Positions 23,869 to 33,391 of a stretch of 64,000 bases of DNA are shown here, one piece after another. The first letter of the stretch is position 1. Each line of letters begins with the position of its first letter. The DNA is from Renibacterium sp. (GTDB lineage: Bacteria; Actinomycetota; Actinomycetes; Actinomycetales; Micrococcaceae): positions 1 to 64,000 of the forward strand of contig JAFOLH010000015.1 of assembly GCA_017419405.1 (NCBI GenBank), in the 5' to 3' direction. Both the position numbers and the translations under genes were made by a program. Under the pieces are notes generated by a model. That model worked only from the letters and a program-made list of their open reading frames with translations, did no database searches and was not told the origin of the DNA.

Positions 23869-25329
23869 TCAGACTGGAAGCTCGATTTCCACGGCGGTTC
23901 CACCGTCTGCTCCGGGCAACCAGCGGATTGAGCCCTTCAATTCGCTCATCACCAGAGTTCGCACGATCTGCAGCCCCAGGCCCTCTTTGTGCGGAGTTTC
24001 CGGCAGACCCACCCCGTCATCGGCCACGGTGACCCGCAACATTTCCGAGTCGCCGGCCGCCAGGAACCGCTCGGCGATCAGCCGGACTGTCCCGCCGCGT
24101 TCCTCCAATCCGTGTTCGACGGCGTTGGTCACCAATTCGTTGATCACCAGGGCCAGCGGGGTGGCCAAATCACTGGGCAGATCGCCGAATTCCCCCTCCC
24201 GCTCGGTATGCACTTCCTGCAAGGGCGAAGCGACCTCGGCCGCCAATCGGAACTGGCGGCCGATCACCTCGTCGAAATCGACGTTCTGGGTCAGCCCCTG
24301 GGAGAGCGTCTCATGCACCAATGCGATCGTGGCCACTCGCCGCATCGCCTGTTCCAATCCGTGCTTGCCCTCCTCGGACTGCATCCGGCGCGACTGCATC
24401 CGCAGCAGCGCGGCAACCGTCTGCAAATTGTTCTTGACCCGGTGGTGGATCTCCCGGATGGTGGCGTCCTTGCTCACCAACTCGAGCTCGCGCCGACGCA
24501 ACTCGGTCACGTCCCGGCACAAGACCACGGCACCGAACCGCCGTTCCTGATCCCGCAGCGGGATCGCCCGCAGTGACAAGCTCACCCCGCGCGATTCGAT
24601 TTCGGTCCGCCAGGGCATCCGGCCGGTGACCACCAGTGGCAGGGTTTCGTCGATCATCCGGCGTTCGTGCAGCAAGTCCGCGGTGACCTCGGCGAGCGAA
24701 CTGCCTTCGAGCGACTCGATGCCGCCCAGCCGCCGGAACGCCGAGACGCCATTGGGGCTGGCATACTGCACGACCCCCTCGGCGTCGAGCCTGATGAATC
24801 CGTCCCCGACCCGCGGCGCACCACGCCGCGACCCGGTCGGCGAAGCAAAATCCGGCCACAGCCCCATGGTCCCCATCCGCAGCAGATCATAGGCGCTCTG
24901 CCGGTAGGTCAGCTCCAAGCGGGACGGCAACCGGGACGATGAGACGTCCATATGCGAGGTCACCACGGCCAGGGTCCGACCATTGCGCACCATCGGCACG
25001 GCATCGACCCGCACTGCCATCTCGGAATTCCAGCTGGCCTCGGCAGCCCGTTCGATGGTTTTGCTCAGCCAAGCCCGTTCGACCAGCGGCCGCAGGTCCC
25101 CCCGCAGCTTCTCCCCCACGAAATCCTTGTGGAAAACAGTGTGCGTAGTGGACGGCCGGACGTGCGCCAAGGCCAAGAACCCGCCTTCCGGGTCCGGGAA
25201 CCAGAGCGCAAGATCCGCGAAAGCCAGATCCGCGATCAGCTGCCAGTCCCCGACCAGCAGATGCAGCCATTCGGCATCTCCTGGGCCGAAGTCGGCGTGC
25301 TCCCGGATCGGATCAGTGAATATCGCCAC
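23869..25329 (-). CDS. pdtaS: Sensor histidine kinase, PdtaS type
   Basis: 486-residue cytosolic kinase of the HisKA_2 class; PdtaS phosphorylates the antiterminator PdtaR. Residues about 1-150 form a GAF-like sensor region, about 175-275 a PAS domain, and about 285-365 the dimerisation domain with phospho-acceptor motif IHHRVKNNLQTVAALL. The ATPase domain follows: INELVTNAVEHG (N box), VADDGVGLP and GLGLQIVRTL. No membrane segments. GTG 25329 follows a GGAAGG-like site. No pdtaR is in the window. It starts 27 bases after the GDH gene and may share its transcript. Confidence 0.92.
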   Translation of the reverse strand: MAIFTDPIREHADFGPGDAEWLHLLVGDWQLIADLAFADLALWFPDPEGGFLALAHVRPSTTHTVFHKDFVGEKLRGDLRPLVERAWLSKTIERAAEASWNSEMAVRVDAVPMVRNGRTLAVVTSHMDVSSSRLPSRLELTYRQSAYDLLRMGTMGLWPDFASPTGSRRGAPRVGDGFIRLDAEGVVQYASPNGVSAFRRLGGIESLEGSSLAEVTADLLHERRMIDETLPLVVTGRMPWRTEIESRGVSLSLRAIPLRDQERRFGAVVLCRDVTELRRRELELVSKDATIREIHHRVKNNLQTVAALLRMQSRRMQSEEGKHGLEQAMRRVATIALVHETLSQGLTQNVDFDEVIGRQFRLAAEVASPLQEVHTEREGEFGDLPSDLATPLALVINELVTNAVEHGLEERGGTVRLIAERFLAAGDSEMLRVTVADDGVGLPETPHKEGLGLQIVRTLVMSELKGSIRWLPGADGGTAVEIELPV

Positions 25330-25356
25330 GGGAGCGCCACCTTCCAGCCTGCAGGA

Positions 25357-28300
25357 CTACCTCCGGACAATCGAACGGAGCAACCTCAAGGCTACCGACA
25401 AAGAGGCCATGTCGTCCTGTTCGAGCTGGTTGACCTCTTCGAACATCGACCGCGCCCGGGCCAGTTGCTCGGCGTTCTGTCCGGCCCAAGCGGTGATCCG
25501 GGCGTGCGGATCAAGTTCGCGTCCGCCATCCGCGGACGTCGCATTCATCACGGCGATGGTCATGTCCGCCGTGGTCGAATACAGGTCGTCGCGCAACGCG
25601 GCTCTGGCCAGTGCTTGCCAACGGTCCCTGCGCGGCAAGGCAGAGATCCGCTCCAACAGGCCATCCACGCCGAATTCCGCGAAAATCGCATAATAGACCC
25701 GGGCCACCGCGTCCACGGGTTCGTCGATCTGGTCCTTGATCCGGGCAATATCCAGCAAGGCGAAGCTCTCGAACATCTCCGACCAGCGGTTCGCCAAGTC
25801 CGCTGGTACGCCCCAACCGGACGCCTTGTCCCGCCAGGCCTGCGCCCGGTCGCGATCGACCCCGTCAAGCAGTCCGTTCAGTTCCGAACGTAGCTTTTCG
25901 ACGATCGGGCCGAACTTCGCGACGACGTCGGAGATCGGTTGCGAGGTGGCTGAATGGTTCACCAGCCAGCGCACGGCCCGGTCCAGGAGCCGGCGCATGT
26001 CGAGATGGATATTGGACCAGTGCTCGGTCGGGAATGACGGCGGCAAAGCGGCCAGGGCGGCCGCCATTTCGTCCAGTTGGTAGATCTCGCGCAACGCCAC
26101 GAAGGCTTTGGCCAGCACCGCTTCGGAAGCGTTCGTCTCCTCCATCGCCCGGAAGGCGAAGGTGATGCCGCCGATGTTGATCATGTCGTTGGCCACCACG
26201 GTGGCGATGATCACCCGGCGCAGGGGATGCGAATCCAATTCCGCGTCGAAACGCTCCGCCAATTGCTTCGGGAAGTACTTCCGCAAAGTTCTGCGGAACC
26301 AAGGGTCGTCGGCGAGGTCACTTTCGGCCAGCGCCTTGGCCAGTTCGATCTTGGCATAGGCCGCCAGCACCGAAAGCTCCGGCGAGGTCAACCCTTGGCC
26401 ACCGTCGAGCCGGCTCCTGAGCTCCTCGGAACTCGGCAGGGCTTCGATCGTCCGGTCGAGGCCGGCCCGGGTTTCGAGCCAATCCATCAAGCGTTCGTAA
26501 CTGGGGCTCCATTCGACCACCCGCATCCGGTCATTGAGCAGCAGGACATTCTGGTCGATGTTGTCTTCGAGCACCAGATGACCGATTTCATCGGTCATCG
26601 CGGCCAGGAAGTCGGCGCGTTCCACGGGGTCCAAAGCTCCCGCGGCGACCATCCGGTCCACGAAAATCTTGATGTTCACCTCGTGGTCGGACGTGTCCAC
26701 CCCCGCAGAGTTGTCGATCGCGTCGGTGTTCAGGATCACTCCGTGCAACGCGGCCTCGATCCGGCCGCGTTGGGTCAGCCCCAAGTTCCCGCCTTCGCCG
26801 ACCACTTTGACCCGCAGGTCTTTGCCGTCGACCCGGATCGAGTCGTTGGCCTTGTCGCCGACCTCCGCGTGCGTTTCGGTGCTCGCTTTGACATAGGTGC
26901 CAATGCCGCCGTTGTAGAGCAGATCCACCGGGGCCAGCAAGATCGCCCGGAGCAGTTCCGGAGGACTCATCGAAACGGTGTCCGCCGGCAACCCGAGCAC
27001 CTCGCGGACCTCGGCGGAAATCGGAATGGCTTTCACTTGGCGCGGGTACACCCCGCCACCGCGGCTGATCAATGCGGCGTCGTAATCCTGCCAGGACGAA
27101 CGGGGAAGTTCGAACATCCGACGGCGTTCGGCATAGGAGACCGCCGGGTCGGGATTGGGGTCCAAGAAGATGTCCCGGTGGTCGAACGCGGCAACCAGCT
27201 TGATTTGTTCGGAGAGCAGCATTCCGTTTCCGAAGACGTCCCCGGACATGTCGCCGACGCCGACCACCGTGAAGTCTTCGTTCTGGGTGTCCACATCGAG
27301 CTCGCTGAAGTGCCGCTTCACCGATTCCCAGGCGCCGCGGGCGGTGATGCCCATGACTTTGTGGTCGTAACCCACCGAGCCGCCTGAAGCAAAAGCATCG
27401 CCCAGCCAAAAACCGTACTCCGCCGAAATCGAGTTCGCGATGTCGGAGAAGGACGCGGTGCCCTTGTCCGCCGCCACCACCAGGTAGCTGTCATCGTCGT
27501 CGTGCCGGACCACCGCGGCCGGCGGCACGATCTGTTCGCCGTCCTCGGTGACCACCAAATTGTCCGTCACATCGAGAAGTCCACGGATGAAGGTCTTGTA
27601 GCTTTCGATGCCTTCGGCCATCCAGGCCGAACGGTCCGCGGCCGGGTCCGGCAGCAGCTTGGCGTAGAAGCCGCCCTTGGCCCCGGTCGGCACGATCACC
27701 GCGTTCTTCACGGTCTGGGCCTTGACCAGGCCCAGAATCTCGGTTCGGAAGTCCTCGCGCCGGTCGGACCAACGCAAACCACCGCGGGCCACCTTGCCGA
27801 ATCTCAGATGTACGCCCTCGACGCGCGGCGAATAGACCCAGATTTCGAATTTCGGCCGGGGGAACGGCAATCCCTCGATCGCCGTCGGGTTGAACTTGAT
27901 GCTCAGATAGGACTTCGACTGGAAGTAGTTGGTCCGCAAGGTCGCCTCGATCAGGTTGACCAAGCGGCGCAGCACCCGGTCCGCGTCAAGCGTCGGAACC
28001 TGGTCCAAGCCTTCCGCGAGCCGGGCACGGACGTCGTCGAGTTTCCGGGTGCGGTCGGCATCCGGGATCTGCGGATCGAAGCTGGTTTCGAACAATTCGA
28101 CCAAAGCCCTGGCCACCGTGGGATTCCCGAGCAGGGTGTCCGCCACGAAGCCGTACGAGTTCGGGTTTCCCATCTGACGCAGATACTTGGCATAGCTTCG
28201 CAGTACCACCACTTGCCGCCAGCCCATGCCTTCACGGAGTACCAGCCGGTCGAAGGCATCGGACTCGCTGGCCCCGGTGATCGCGGCGCAGAAGGATTCC

Positions 28301-30279
28301 TTGAGCAGATCGCCGGTGCCGATCGGATCGATGCCCTGCGGATACTTCAGCCCCAGATCATAAAGGAAGAAGTCCCGGCCGTCTGCGGTTTGGATCTCGA
28401 ACGGACGTTCATCGAGGACCTCCAGGCCGAGGTTGTGGAAGAACGGCAGAATTTGGCTCAAGCTCTTCGGCCGTGCCATGTAGAGCTTGACCCGGGCATC
28501 CTCTTCCAGTTCATCGCCCACGCCTTCCGGTAGATAGACCTTCATCCCGGGCCCGCATTCGGCCGAAGCCGCATTGCGCTGCGCATTCTGGAAATCGCGG
28601 TCGTAGTCCTCGAAGCGGCGCAGATCTTCGATCGCGTCTTCGATCTCGAAATCTACCCGGTAGCTTGCCGGGAACGCTTCGGCCCACTGGGCGGCCAGAG
28701 GTTGCGCCTGGTCCAAGGGCAGCACTGCCGACAGCACCTCGGTAAGGCCTTCCGACCAGGATCGCGCAGCGGTGACCAATCGGGCTTCCAACTCACCGGC
28801 GTCGACCTCAAGGGCCTTCGCTTTGGCCTCGGCATCCTTGGGCAGCCGGATCCGGAAGAACAACCGGGCCAGCGCAGATTCGCTCATCCGGGCTTCGAAG
28901 TCGATGCTCACCGCACCGAAGGTCTGCGTCAGCTCCGCTTCGATCCGTTTCCGAACCGCGGTGGTGTATCGATCCCGTGGGATGAAGATCAGCGCGGACA
29001 TGAACCGGCCATAAATGTCCTGGCGCAGGAACAACCTGGTCCGGCGCCGTTCCTGGAGCCGCATGATCCCATCCGCGATCGCGATCAAGTCAGCGACCTC
29101 GATTTGGAACAGTTCGTCCCGCGGATAGGTTTCGAGTACCGCGAACAGGTCTTTGCCGGAGTGCGAATCGGGCGGGAAGCCGAAATGCCGGAGCACCTGG
29201 TTGACCTTCTCCCGGACTACCGGGATCTTCCGGACCGACCCCGTGTAGACCACCGAGGCGAAAAGCCCGATGAACCGCTTCTCGCCATTGACATTGCCTT
29301 CGGCGTCAAACGATTTCACCCCGATGTAATCGAGATATCCGGTCCGGTGCACCGTCGAGCGCGAGTTGGCTTTGGTGATCACCAGAGCGCGCTTTTCCCG
29401 GGCCTTCCGCCGGCCGGCCTCGGTCAGGTGCTGGACTTGTTTGTTGACTTTGGCGTCCCGGAGCAACCCCAACCCGCTGCCTTCGCGGTTGATCAGCACG
29501 TCTTCGCCGGCTTCGGTGACCAAATCGTATTCGCGGTAGCCGAGGAAGGTGAAGTTCCCGGCGTCCATCCACCGGAGCAGCTCTTCGGCCTCGCGCAGAT
29601 CGGAGACTTGGTCCCCGCCGGTGACTTTGGCCAGCTCGGCAGCGCAGCCGACGGCTTTCTGCCGCATCGGCTGCCAATCCTCGACCGCCGCCCGGACGTC
29701 GCCCAAAACCCGGGTCAAGCCCTCGATCAGCGCCTCGGCGGCAGCTTCGTCCTGTTGGCTGATCTCGATCGCGATCCAGGACTCCAGATGCGAAGACTGG
29801 TTTCCGTTCGCAATCAGGTGCGAAATGTCCGGCATCGCGGCAGTGTCGCCGCTGGAGACGCCCAGGTAGGCCGGAACCTTCGCGACGCTGATCAGTTCGT
29901 CGTCGGCATTGCCCCGCGCCGCGACGAACATCGGGTGCACGACCAAGGTGATTGCCGCATTCTGCCGGACCACCTCTGCGGTCACCGAATCGACGAGGAA
30001 CGGCATGTCATCGGTCACGATGTAAACGATGGATTCTTTGTAATGCCGGGTCTGGTCGTCTTCATTGACGATCGCGACCTTGGCCGTTCCGGGCGGCCGG
30101 TTCCGGGCCAACTCCCAATGTTTGAGTGCCCGGTTGCGCAAAGTACTGGATTCGTACTTGGCCCGGTCGTCGTCAGCGATCTGCTGGTAATAGTCGTCGA
30201 TGAAACTGTCGATTGTCTCTTCAGTCAGTTTCGTCGTCCCGGTATTGGGCACCATGGTCTCTTCGGACCCGTTCGACAT
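25357..30279 (-). CDS. gdh: NAD-specific glutamate dehydrogenase, 180-kDa class
   Basis: Oxidative deamination of glutamate to 2-oxoglutarate with NAD. At 1640 residues it is the large L_180 class of Streptomyces, Mycobacterium (Rv2476c) and Pseudomonas. The N-terminal half carries ACT-like regulatory sequence; the catalytic core near 830-1150 has KVARGGLRWSDRREDFRTE, the substrate-binding VIVPTGAKGGFYAK, and the NAD domain with VGVGDMSGDVFGNGM and VGEGGNLGLTQRGR. GGAGG precedes the ATG. In mycobacteria this enzyme is held in check by GarA phosphorylated by PknG; no such gene is visible here. Transcribed with the CpaE-like gene upstream, 55 bases apart. Confidence 0.97.
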   Translation of the reverse strand: MSNGSEETMVPNTGTTKLTEETIDSFIDDYYQQIADDDRAKYESSTLRNRALKHWELARNRPPGTAKVAIVNEDDQTRHYKESIVYIVTDDMPFLVDSVTAEVVRQNAAITLVVHPMFVAARGNADDELISVAKVPAYLGVSSGDTAAMPDISHLIANGNQSSHLESWIAIEISQQDEAAAEALIEGLTRVLGDVRAAVEDWQPMRQKAVGCAAELAKVTGGDQVSDLREAEELLRWMDAGNFTFLGYREYDLVTEAGEDVLINREGSGLGLLRDAKVNKQVQHLTEAGRRKAREKRALVITKANSRSTVHRTGYLDYIGVKSFDAEGNVNGEKRFIGLFASVVYTGSVRKIPVVREKVNQVLRHFGFPPDSHSGKDLFAVLETYPRDELFQIEVADLIAIADGIMRLQERRRTRLFLRQDIYGRFMSALIFIPRDRYTTAVRKRIEAELTQTFGAVSIDFEARMSESALARLFFRIRLPKDAEAKAKALEVDAGELEARLVTAARSWSEGLTEVLSAVLPLDQAQPLAAQWAEAFPASYRVDFEIEDAIEDLRRFEDYDRDFQNAQRNAASAECGPGMKVYLPEGVGDELEEDARVKLYMARPKSLSQILPFFHNLGLEVLDERPFEIQTADGRDFFLYDLGLKYPQGIDPIGTGDLLKESFCAAITGASESDAFDRLVLREGMGWRQVVVLRSYAKYLRQMGNPNSYGFVADTLLGNPTVARALVELFETSFDPQIPDADRTRKLDDVRARLAEGLDQVPTLDADRVLRRLVNLIEATLRTNYFQSKSYLSIKFNPTAIEGLPFPRPKFEIWVYSPRVEGVHLRFGKVARGGLRWSDRREDFRTEILGLVKAQTVKNAVIVPTGAKGGFYAKLLPDPAADRSAWMAEGIESYKTFIRGLLDVTDNLVVTEDGEQIVPPAAVVRHDDDDSYLVVAADKGTASFSDIANSISAEYGFWLGDAFASGGSVGYDHKVMGITARGAWESVKRHFSELDVDTQNEDFTVVGVGDMSGDVFGNGMLLSEQIKLVAAFDHRDIFLDPNPDPAVSYAERRRMFELPRSSWQDYDAALISRGGGVYPRQVKAIPISAEVREVLGLPADTVSMSPPELLRAILLAPVDLLYNGGIGTYVKASTETHAEVGDKANDSIRVDGKDLRVKVVGEGGNLGLTQRGRIEAALHGVILNTDAIDNSAGVDTSDHEVNIKIFVDRMVAAGALDPVERADFLAAMTDEIGHLVLEDNIDQNVLLLNDRMRVVEWSPSYERLMDWLETRAGLDRTIEALPSSEELRSRLDGGQGLTSPELSVLAAYAKIELAKALAESDLADDPWFRRTLRKYFPKQLAERFDAELDSHPLRRVIIATVVANDMINIGGITFAFRAMEETNASEAVLAKAFVALREIYQLDEMAAALAALPPSFPTEHWSNIHLDMRRLLDRAVRWLVNHSATSQPISDVVAKFGPIVEKLRSELNGLLDGVDRDRAQAWRDKASGWGVPADLANRWSEMFESFALLDIARIKDQIDEPVDAVARVYYAIFAEFGVDGLLERISALPRRDRWQALARAALRDDLYSTTADMTIAVMNATSADGGRELDPHARITAWAGQNAEQLARARSMFEEVNQLEQDDMASLSVALRLLRSIVRR

Positions 30280-30334
30280 GGGAATACGCCTCCGTCGCAG
30301 TTAAGGACCGCTTCCTTGCGGTCCCAGAATGAGA

Positions 30335-31696
30335 CTAGCGCGAAACCGTCCGCCCTGCTGTGTTTGAAGATACAGCAGATCTTCTGGATCGCTGTGCATC
30401 TGCACCAATGATATCCGCGATCTTCCGGCGCAACTGCGAGTCGGCCGCCGCCTCCCGGAGGGCTTGCCCGGCAAGCAGAGCACGATCTGCCGACTCCGGT
30501 TCCCACGGCAGGAAATGCGCGATCGGCAGCGACGGTCCGAATCGCTCCCAGGCGCGCCGCAACGCCGCTTCCGGCCGTCGGCCCACGGCGGAAGCCCGGA
30601 CCTTGTTCAGCACCACGGTGAGGCACGCTGCCGGCACGATGGAAAGCACCTCATCGAGCGCCCGGAGCAATCTGGGCACCCCGATGCTGTCCGCCGCCCC
30701 CACGGCAATCACCTGATCCGCTTCGGACAACACCAGCAACGCCGAGCCGTTGCGCCGCGGCGCCATGGTGTCGAAGCTGAGTTCCTCATCCGCTTCCAAG
30801 GCAAAACCGCAATCGATCACCGTGGTCTGGAAAACCTCCCGGGACCGGTCCAACACCTGGCGCAGCGCGGAACTGCGCAGTTCCGGCCAGCGGTCCGCGC
30901 GGCTCAATCCGGTCAACACCCGGAGGGTGCTTCCCCCGACCACCAGCTCCACCGAAGACTTCAGCAGACTCGCCGGATCGAGCACGCCCTGTTCCGCGTA
31001 TCGGCAGGCTTGAGCTATCCCGGCGGATTCGTCGAGCAAACCGAGCGTCGCGGCCACGCTCGGACCGTAGGTGTCGGCGTCGATCAAGAGCACGGAATCC
31101 CCGGTGGCAGCCGCTTCGGCAGCCAGATTCACGGCAACCGTGGTCTTGCCGGGCGAACCTACCGGACCCCAGACCGCGAGGACCCGGTGCTCGGCAACCC
31201 CGGCCGGCCCCGGTCCCGCCGGCCCGCGGCTGCCCTGGGGCAAGAACCCTTCACTCGGCGGATCCGTCGCCGCGTGCGTCCTGAGCGGCGCAGAAGCATC
31301 CGCATAACCCGGGTCCGCCCCGCCCGACCGCGTGGCAACACCCAAATCCTGGCCGGCATCGACGATCCGGCAGATCTGCGCCGCGAGATCCGCGGCGCCG
31401 CTGCGCTCGGGAGCCGTGGCCACCCCGAGGTTCTGCAGGCGCCGCTGTTGCGCACCGTCGTCGCTGAGCACCAGAAGGCTCACCCCTTGGTGCCGAAAGC
31501 GGTCCAGGACGCTGGCGGTGAGCTCGTCGATGCCGGTCGAGACGATCGCTGCCCTGGCCAGTCCGCTCTGGCAGACGGCGATCAGCTCGGCAAGTTCCGC
31601 GCAATGCCTGACCACTGCGATCGGCCCGCGCAAGCCTTCCAGACCGGCAACCAAGTCACCCGCCGCCCGGCCGACGGTAGCGACCGGAATACTCAT
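30335..31696 (-). CDS. CpaE/MinD-like P-loop ATPase
   Basis: 453 residues. The first 130 or so resemble a degenerate receiver domain (VVRHCAELAELIAV, LLVLSDDGAQQRR). After a Gly/Pro-rich linker a MinD/ParA-type ATPase starts with AVWGPVGSPGKTTVAVNLA, a deviant Walker A, then LLIDADTYGPSVAATLGL and VLNKVRASAVGRRPEAAL. CpaE proteins of Tad pilus loci share this receiver-plus-ParA layout and localise the pilus machine; here no pilus structural gene is adjacent. The lysine-equivalent before GKTT is replaced by Pro/Gly (GSPGKTT), so the deviant Walker lysine appears lost. The ATG overlaps the upstream stop in ATGA. Confidence 0.8.
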   Translation of the reverse strand: MSIPVATVGRAAGDLVAGLEGLRGPIAVVRHCAELAELIAVCQSGLARAAIVSTGIDELTASVLDRFRHQGVSLLVLSDDGAQQRRLQNLGVATAPERSGAADLAAQICRIVDAGQDLGVATRSGGADPGYADASAPLRTHAATDPPSEGFLPQGSRGPAGPGPAGVAEHRVLAVWGPVGSPGKTTVAVNLAAEAAATGDSVLLIDADTYGPSVAATLGLLDESAGIAQACRYAEQGVLDPASLLKSSVELVVGGSTLRVLTGLSRADRWPELRSSALRQVLDRSREVFQTTVIDCGFALEADEELSFDTMAPRRNGSALLVLSEADQVIAVGAADSIGVPRLLRALDEVLSIVPAACLTVVLNKVRASAVGRRPEAALRRAWERFGPSLPIAHFLPWEPESADRALLAGQALREAAADSQLRRKIADIIGADAQRSRRSAVSSNTAGRTVSR

Positions 31697-32337
31697 CCCT
31701 GGCCGCCGGAAGGGTTCCACACCACGGAAATTTTGGCGTTGTTCGCCAGCGAATCCAAAATCTGGGGCATCTGCTGTTTGCCCACCAGCACGTAGACCGA
31801 CGTGCTCCGATTGCTGCCCAGGCCCGCGGATCTGTTTTCCAGCTGCGAAATTTCGGCCCCGGCCAGCAGCCGCACCGGTTCATTGAAACCGCCGGACCGC
31901 ACATCGGGCCGGCTGGCCCAGACATCCACCCGGCTGCCGACTTTCGCCCCGGCCGGCAAATTCTCGTCCAGACTGAATGCAATGGGGCTGCGATCGACCG
32001 ACGCGGCCTCGTCGATGCTTGATTTGGGCAGCAATTCGCCCTGCGGAATGCGCTGGACCGCAAATCCGTTCGACGGCAATCCTTCGGCAGCCAACTGATA
32101 TCGTTCCTGCACCGGATCGAGGCGCACCCGGCCTCGGTCCAGCAGGTCTTCGGTGATTTTCTGCCCGACCGGGATGTCCCGTTTGGCAATGAAGACCTCG
32201 GTCGTCCGGTCGGCTCCGGCCAGCAGGGACACTACCGCGGCTACCGAAGCGAGGACCAGCAGGATGCCCACCAAGAGCCGGGGATCACGCCAAGACGGCC
32301 GCTTGAGCCGATTCGTTGCCGGGGTGCCGAGTGTCAT
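31693..32337 (-). CDS. SAF-domain protein, CpaB/RcpC-like
   Basis: 214 residues: cytoplasmic basic start, one membrane helix at about 25-43 (LLVGILLVLASVAAVVSLL), then a SAF domain (EVFIAKRDIPVGQKIT, and LPAGAKVGSRVDVWASRP). CpaB/RcpC proteins combine these elements and act in Flp pilus assembly in the periplasm or outside the membrane. ATG 32337 follows GGAGG at four bases; the longer in-frame start lies in unrelated sequence. Coupled to the CpaE-like gene by an ATGA overlap. With cpaF broken at the other end of the window, a full Tad system is not evident. Confidence 0.82.
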   Translation of the reverse strand: MTLGTPATNRLKRPSWRDPRLLVGILLVLASVAAVVSLLAGADRTTEVFIAKRDIPVGQKITEDLLDRGRVRLDPVQERYQLAAEGLPSNGFAVQRIPQGELLPKSSIDEAASVDRSPIAFSLDENLPAGAKVGSRVDVWASRPDVRSGGFNEPVRLLAGAEISQLENRSAGLGSNRSTSVYVLVGKQQMPQILDSLANNAKISVVWNPSGGQG

Positions 32338-32500
32338 TCCGCCTCCGCCGCGTCGTCGGATTCCTGCCGATGCCATCTGTGGGTCACCGTGGTCCCACCA
32401 GACTAGACGCAGATCACCGGCTGCCAAGCAGTTCCCCGAAAATCTGTGGAAAACCACGGCAAAGCTGTCCAAACCCGGTCAAGGGTGACAAAATCGAGGC

Positions 32501-32725
32501 ATGCCCCGCTTCCTGACCTTGGCCGACGTCTCGGAACAGCTCCAGATTTCCGCACCGGCAGCCTACGCTTTGGTCCGCAGCGGCGAACTCTCCGCGATTC
32601 AAGTGGGCGGCCGGGGACAGTGGCGGATCGAAGAGGCGATGTTGGAGAAATACATCCAAGACCGCTATGCCGAGGCCGAGCGCCAGATTGCTGAGAACCG
32701 GGCGAAGTCCGGCAGTACCGATTGA
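32501..32725 (+). CDS. BldC-like MerR/excisionase-family DNA-binding protein
   Basis: 74 residues consisting almost entirely of one winged helix-turn-helix: FLTLADVSEQLQISAPAAY, ALVRSGELSAIQVGGRGQWR and a short C-terminal helix. This matches the small MerR-like BldC group, which in Streptomyces controls the timing of development. No effector domain. GAGG sits close upstream of the ATG. Divergent from the CpaB-like gene across 163 bases, so it may control that operon (inference). Confidence 0.85.
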   Translation: MPRFLTLADVSEQLQISAPAAYALVRSGELSAIQVGGRGQWRIEEAMLEKYIQDRYAEAERQIAENRAKSGSTD

Positions 32726-32741
32726 TTCGGCGAACCACGGT

Positions 32742-33308
32742 TCACCGTGGTTCCCTGGCCGCGGACGAGAGCGCTGCGATCGCCGCGAAAGGCACCATCC
32801 GCCGCCCCGCGACATTCCCGACCCGGCGTGCTTCACCATCCCGGACCACGGTGATTTCGCAGTAGTCCCGCCCGACCTGATCGATGGTTCCGGAAATCGT
32901 TGCCGGCGCTGCGTCCAGCCCGGCCAAATGAACGGTGACGAACTCCCGGTCCCGGGCCAGCAGACGCACCGCAGATCCGAAGCCATGCCGCAGCGCGCTG
33001 CTCGGCCGGCTCGCCGAACCTGAAAGTCCCTGCACGGTCAGCACTTCCGCGCTGCGGATCAGCACTGAGCGGACTTCGGTTTCCAAGAGGAACCAGGCCT
33101 CCCCCACCCGGGACAGTACGCCGTCGAACCGCAGCCGCGATGTCAACTGCACCGTCACAGACGAACCCGAGGAACCACGCATCCGGTCGGCGAACTCGAT
33201 CCCGGCGGACTCGGCGCGGGCCAGATCGGTGATCTCGGATTCGAATCCGAGCTGTTGCGAAGCCGACATCTGGCCGTCCAGATCCCTGAAGAACCCCTCC
33301 CATCGCAT
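32742..33308 (-). CDS. Conserved hypothetical protein (188 aa)
   Basis: No recognised family. MRWEGFFRDLDGQMSASQ gives a helical start; the rest is rich in beta-like strands (VTVQLTSRLRFDGVLSRV, FVTVHLAGL, ATISGTIDQVGRDYCEITVV), suggesting two small barrel-like units. No signal peptide or membrane segment. ATG 33308 is chosen; an in-frame start at 33392 would overlap the divergent LysM gene and add a hydrophobic non-conserved-looking leader. Convergent with the BldC-like gene, 16 bases apart. Confidence 0.7.
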   Translation of the reverse strand: MRWEGFFRDLDGQMSASQQLGFESEITDLARAESAGIEFADRMRGSSGSSVTVQLTSRLRFDGVLSRVGEAWFLLETEVRSVLIRSAEVLTVQGLSGSASRPSSALRHGFGSAVRLLARDREFVTVHLAGLDAAPATISGTIDQVGRDYCEITVVRDGEARRVGNVAGRRMVPFAAIAALSSAAREPR

Positions 33309-33391
33309 CCGCACAGCGTATTGGCGCGGCAGGAAGAGGTCAAGGGAACGGCACACAAAAGGCATGGACAAAAAGATCAGGAGATGCTCCA

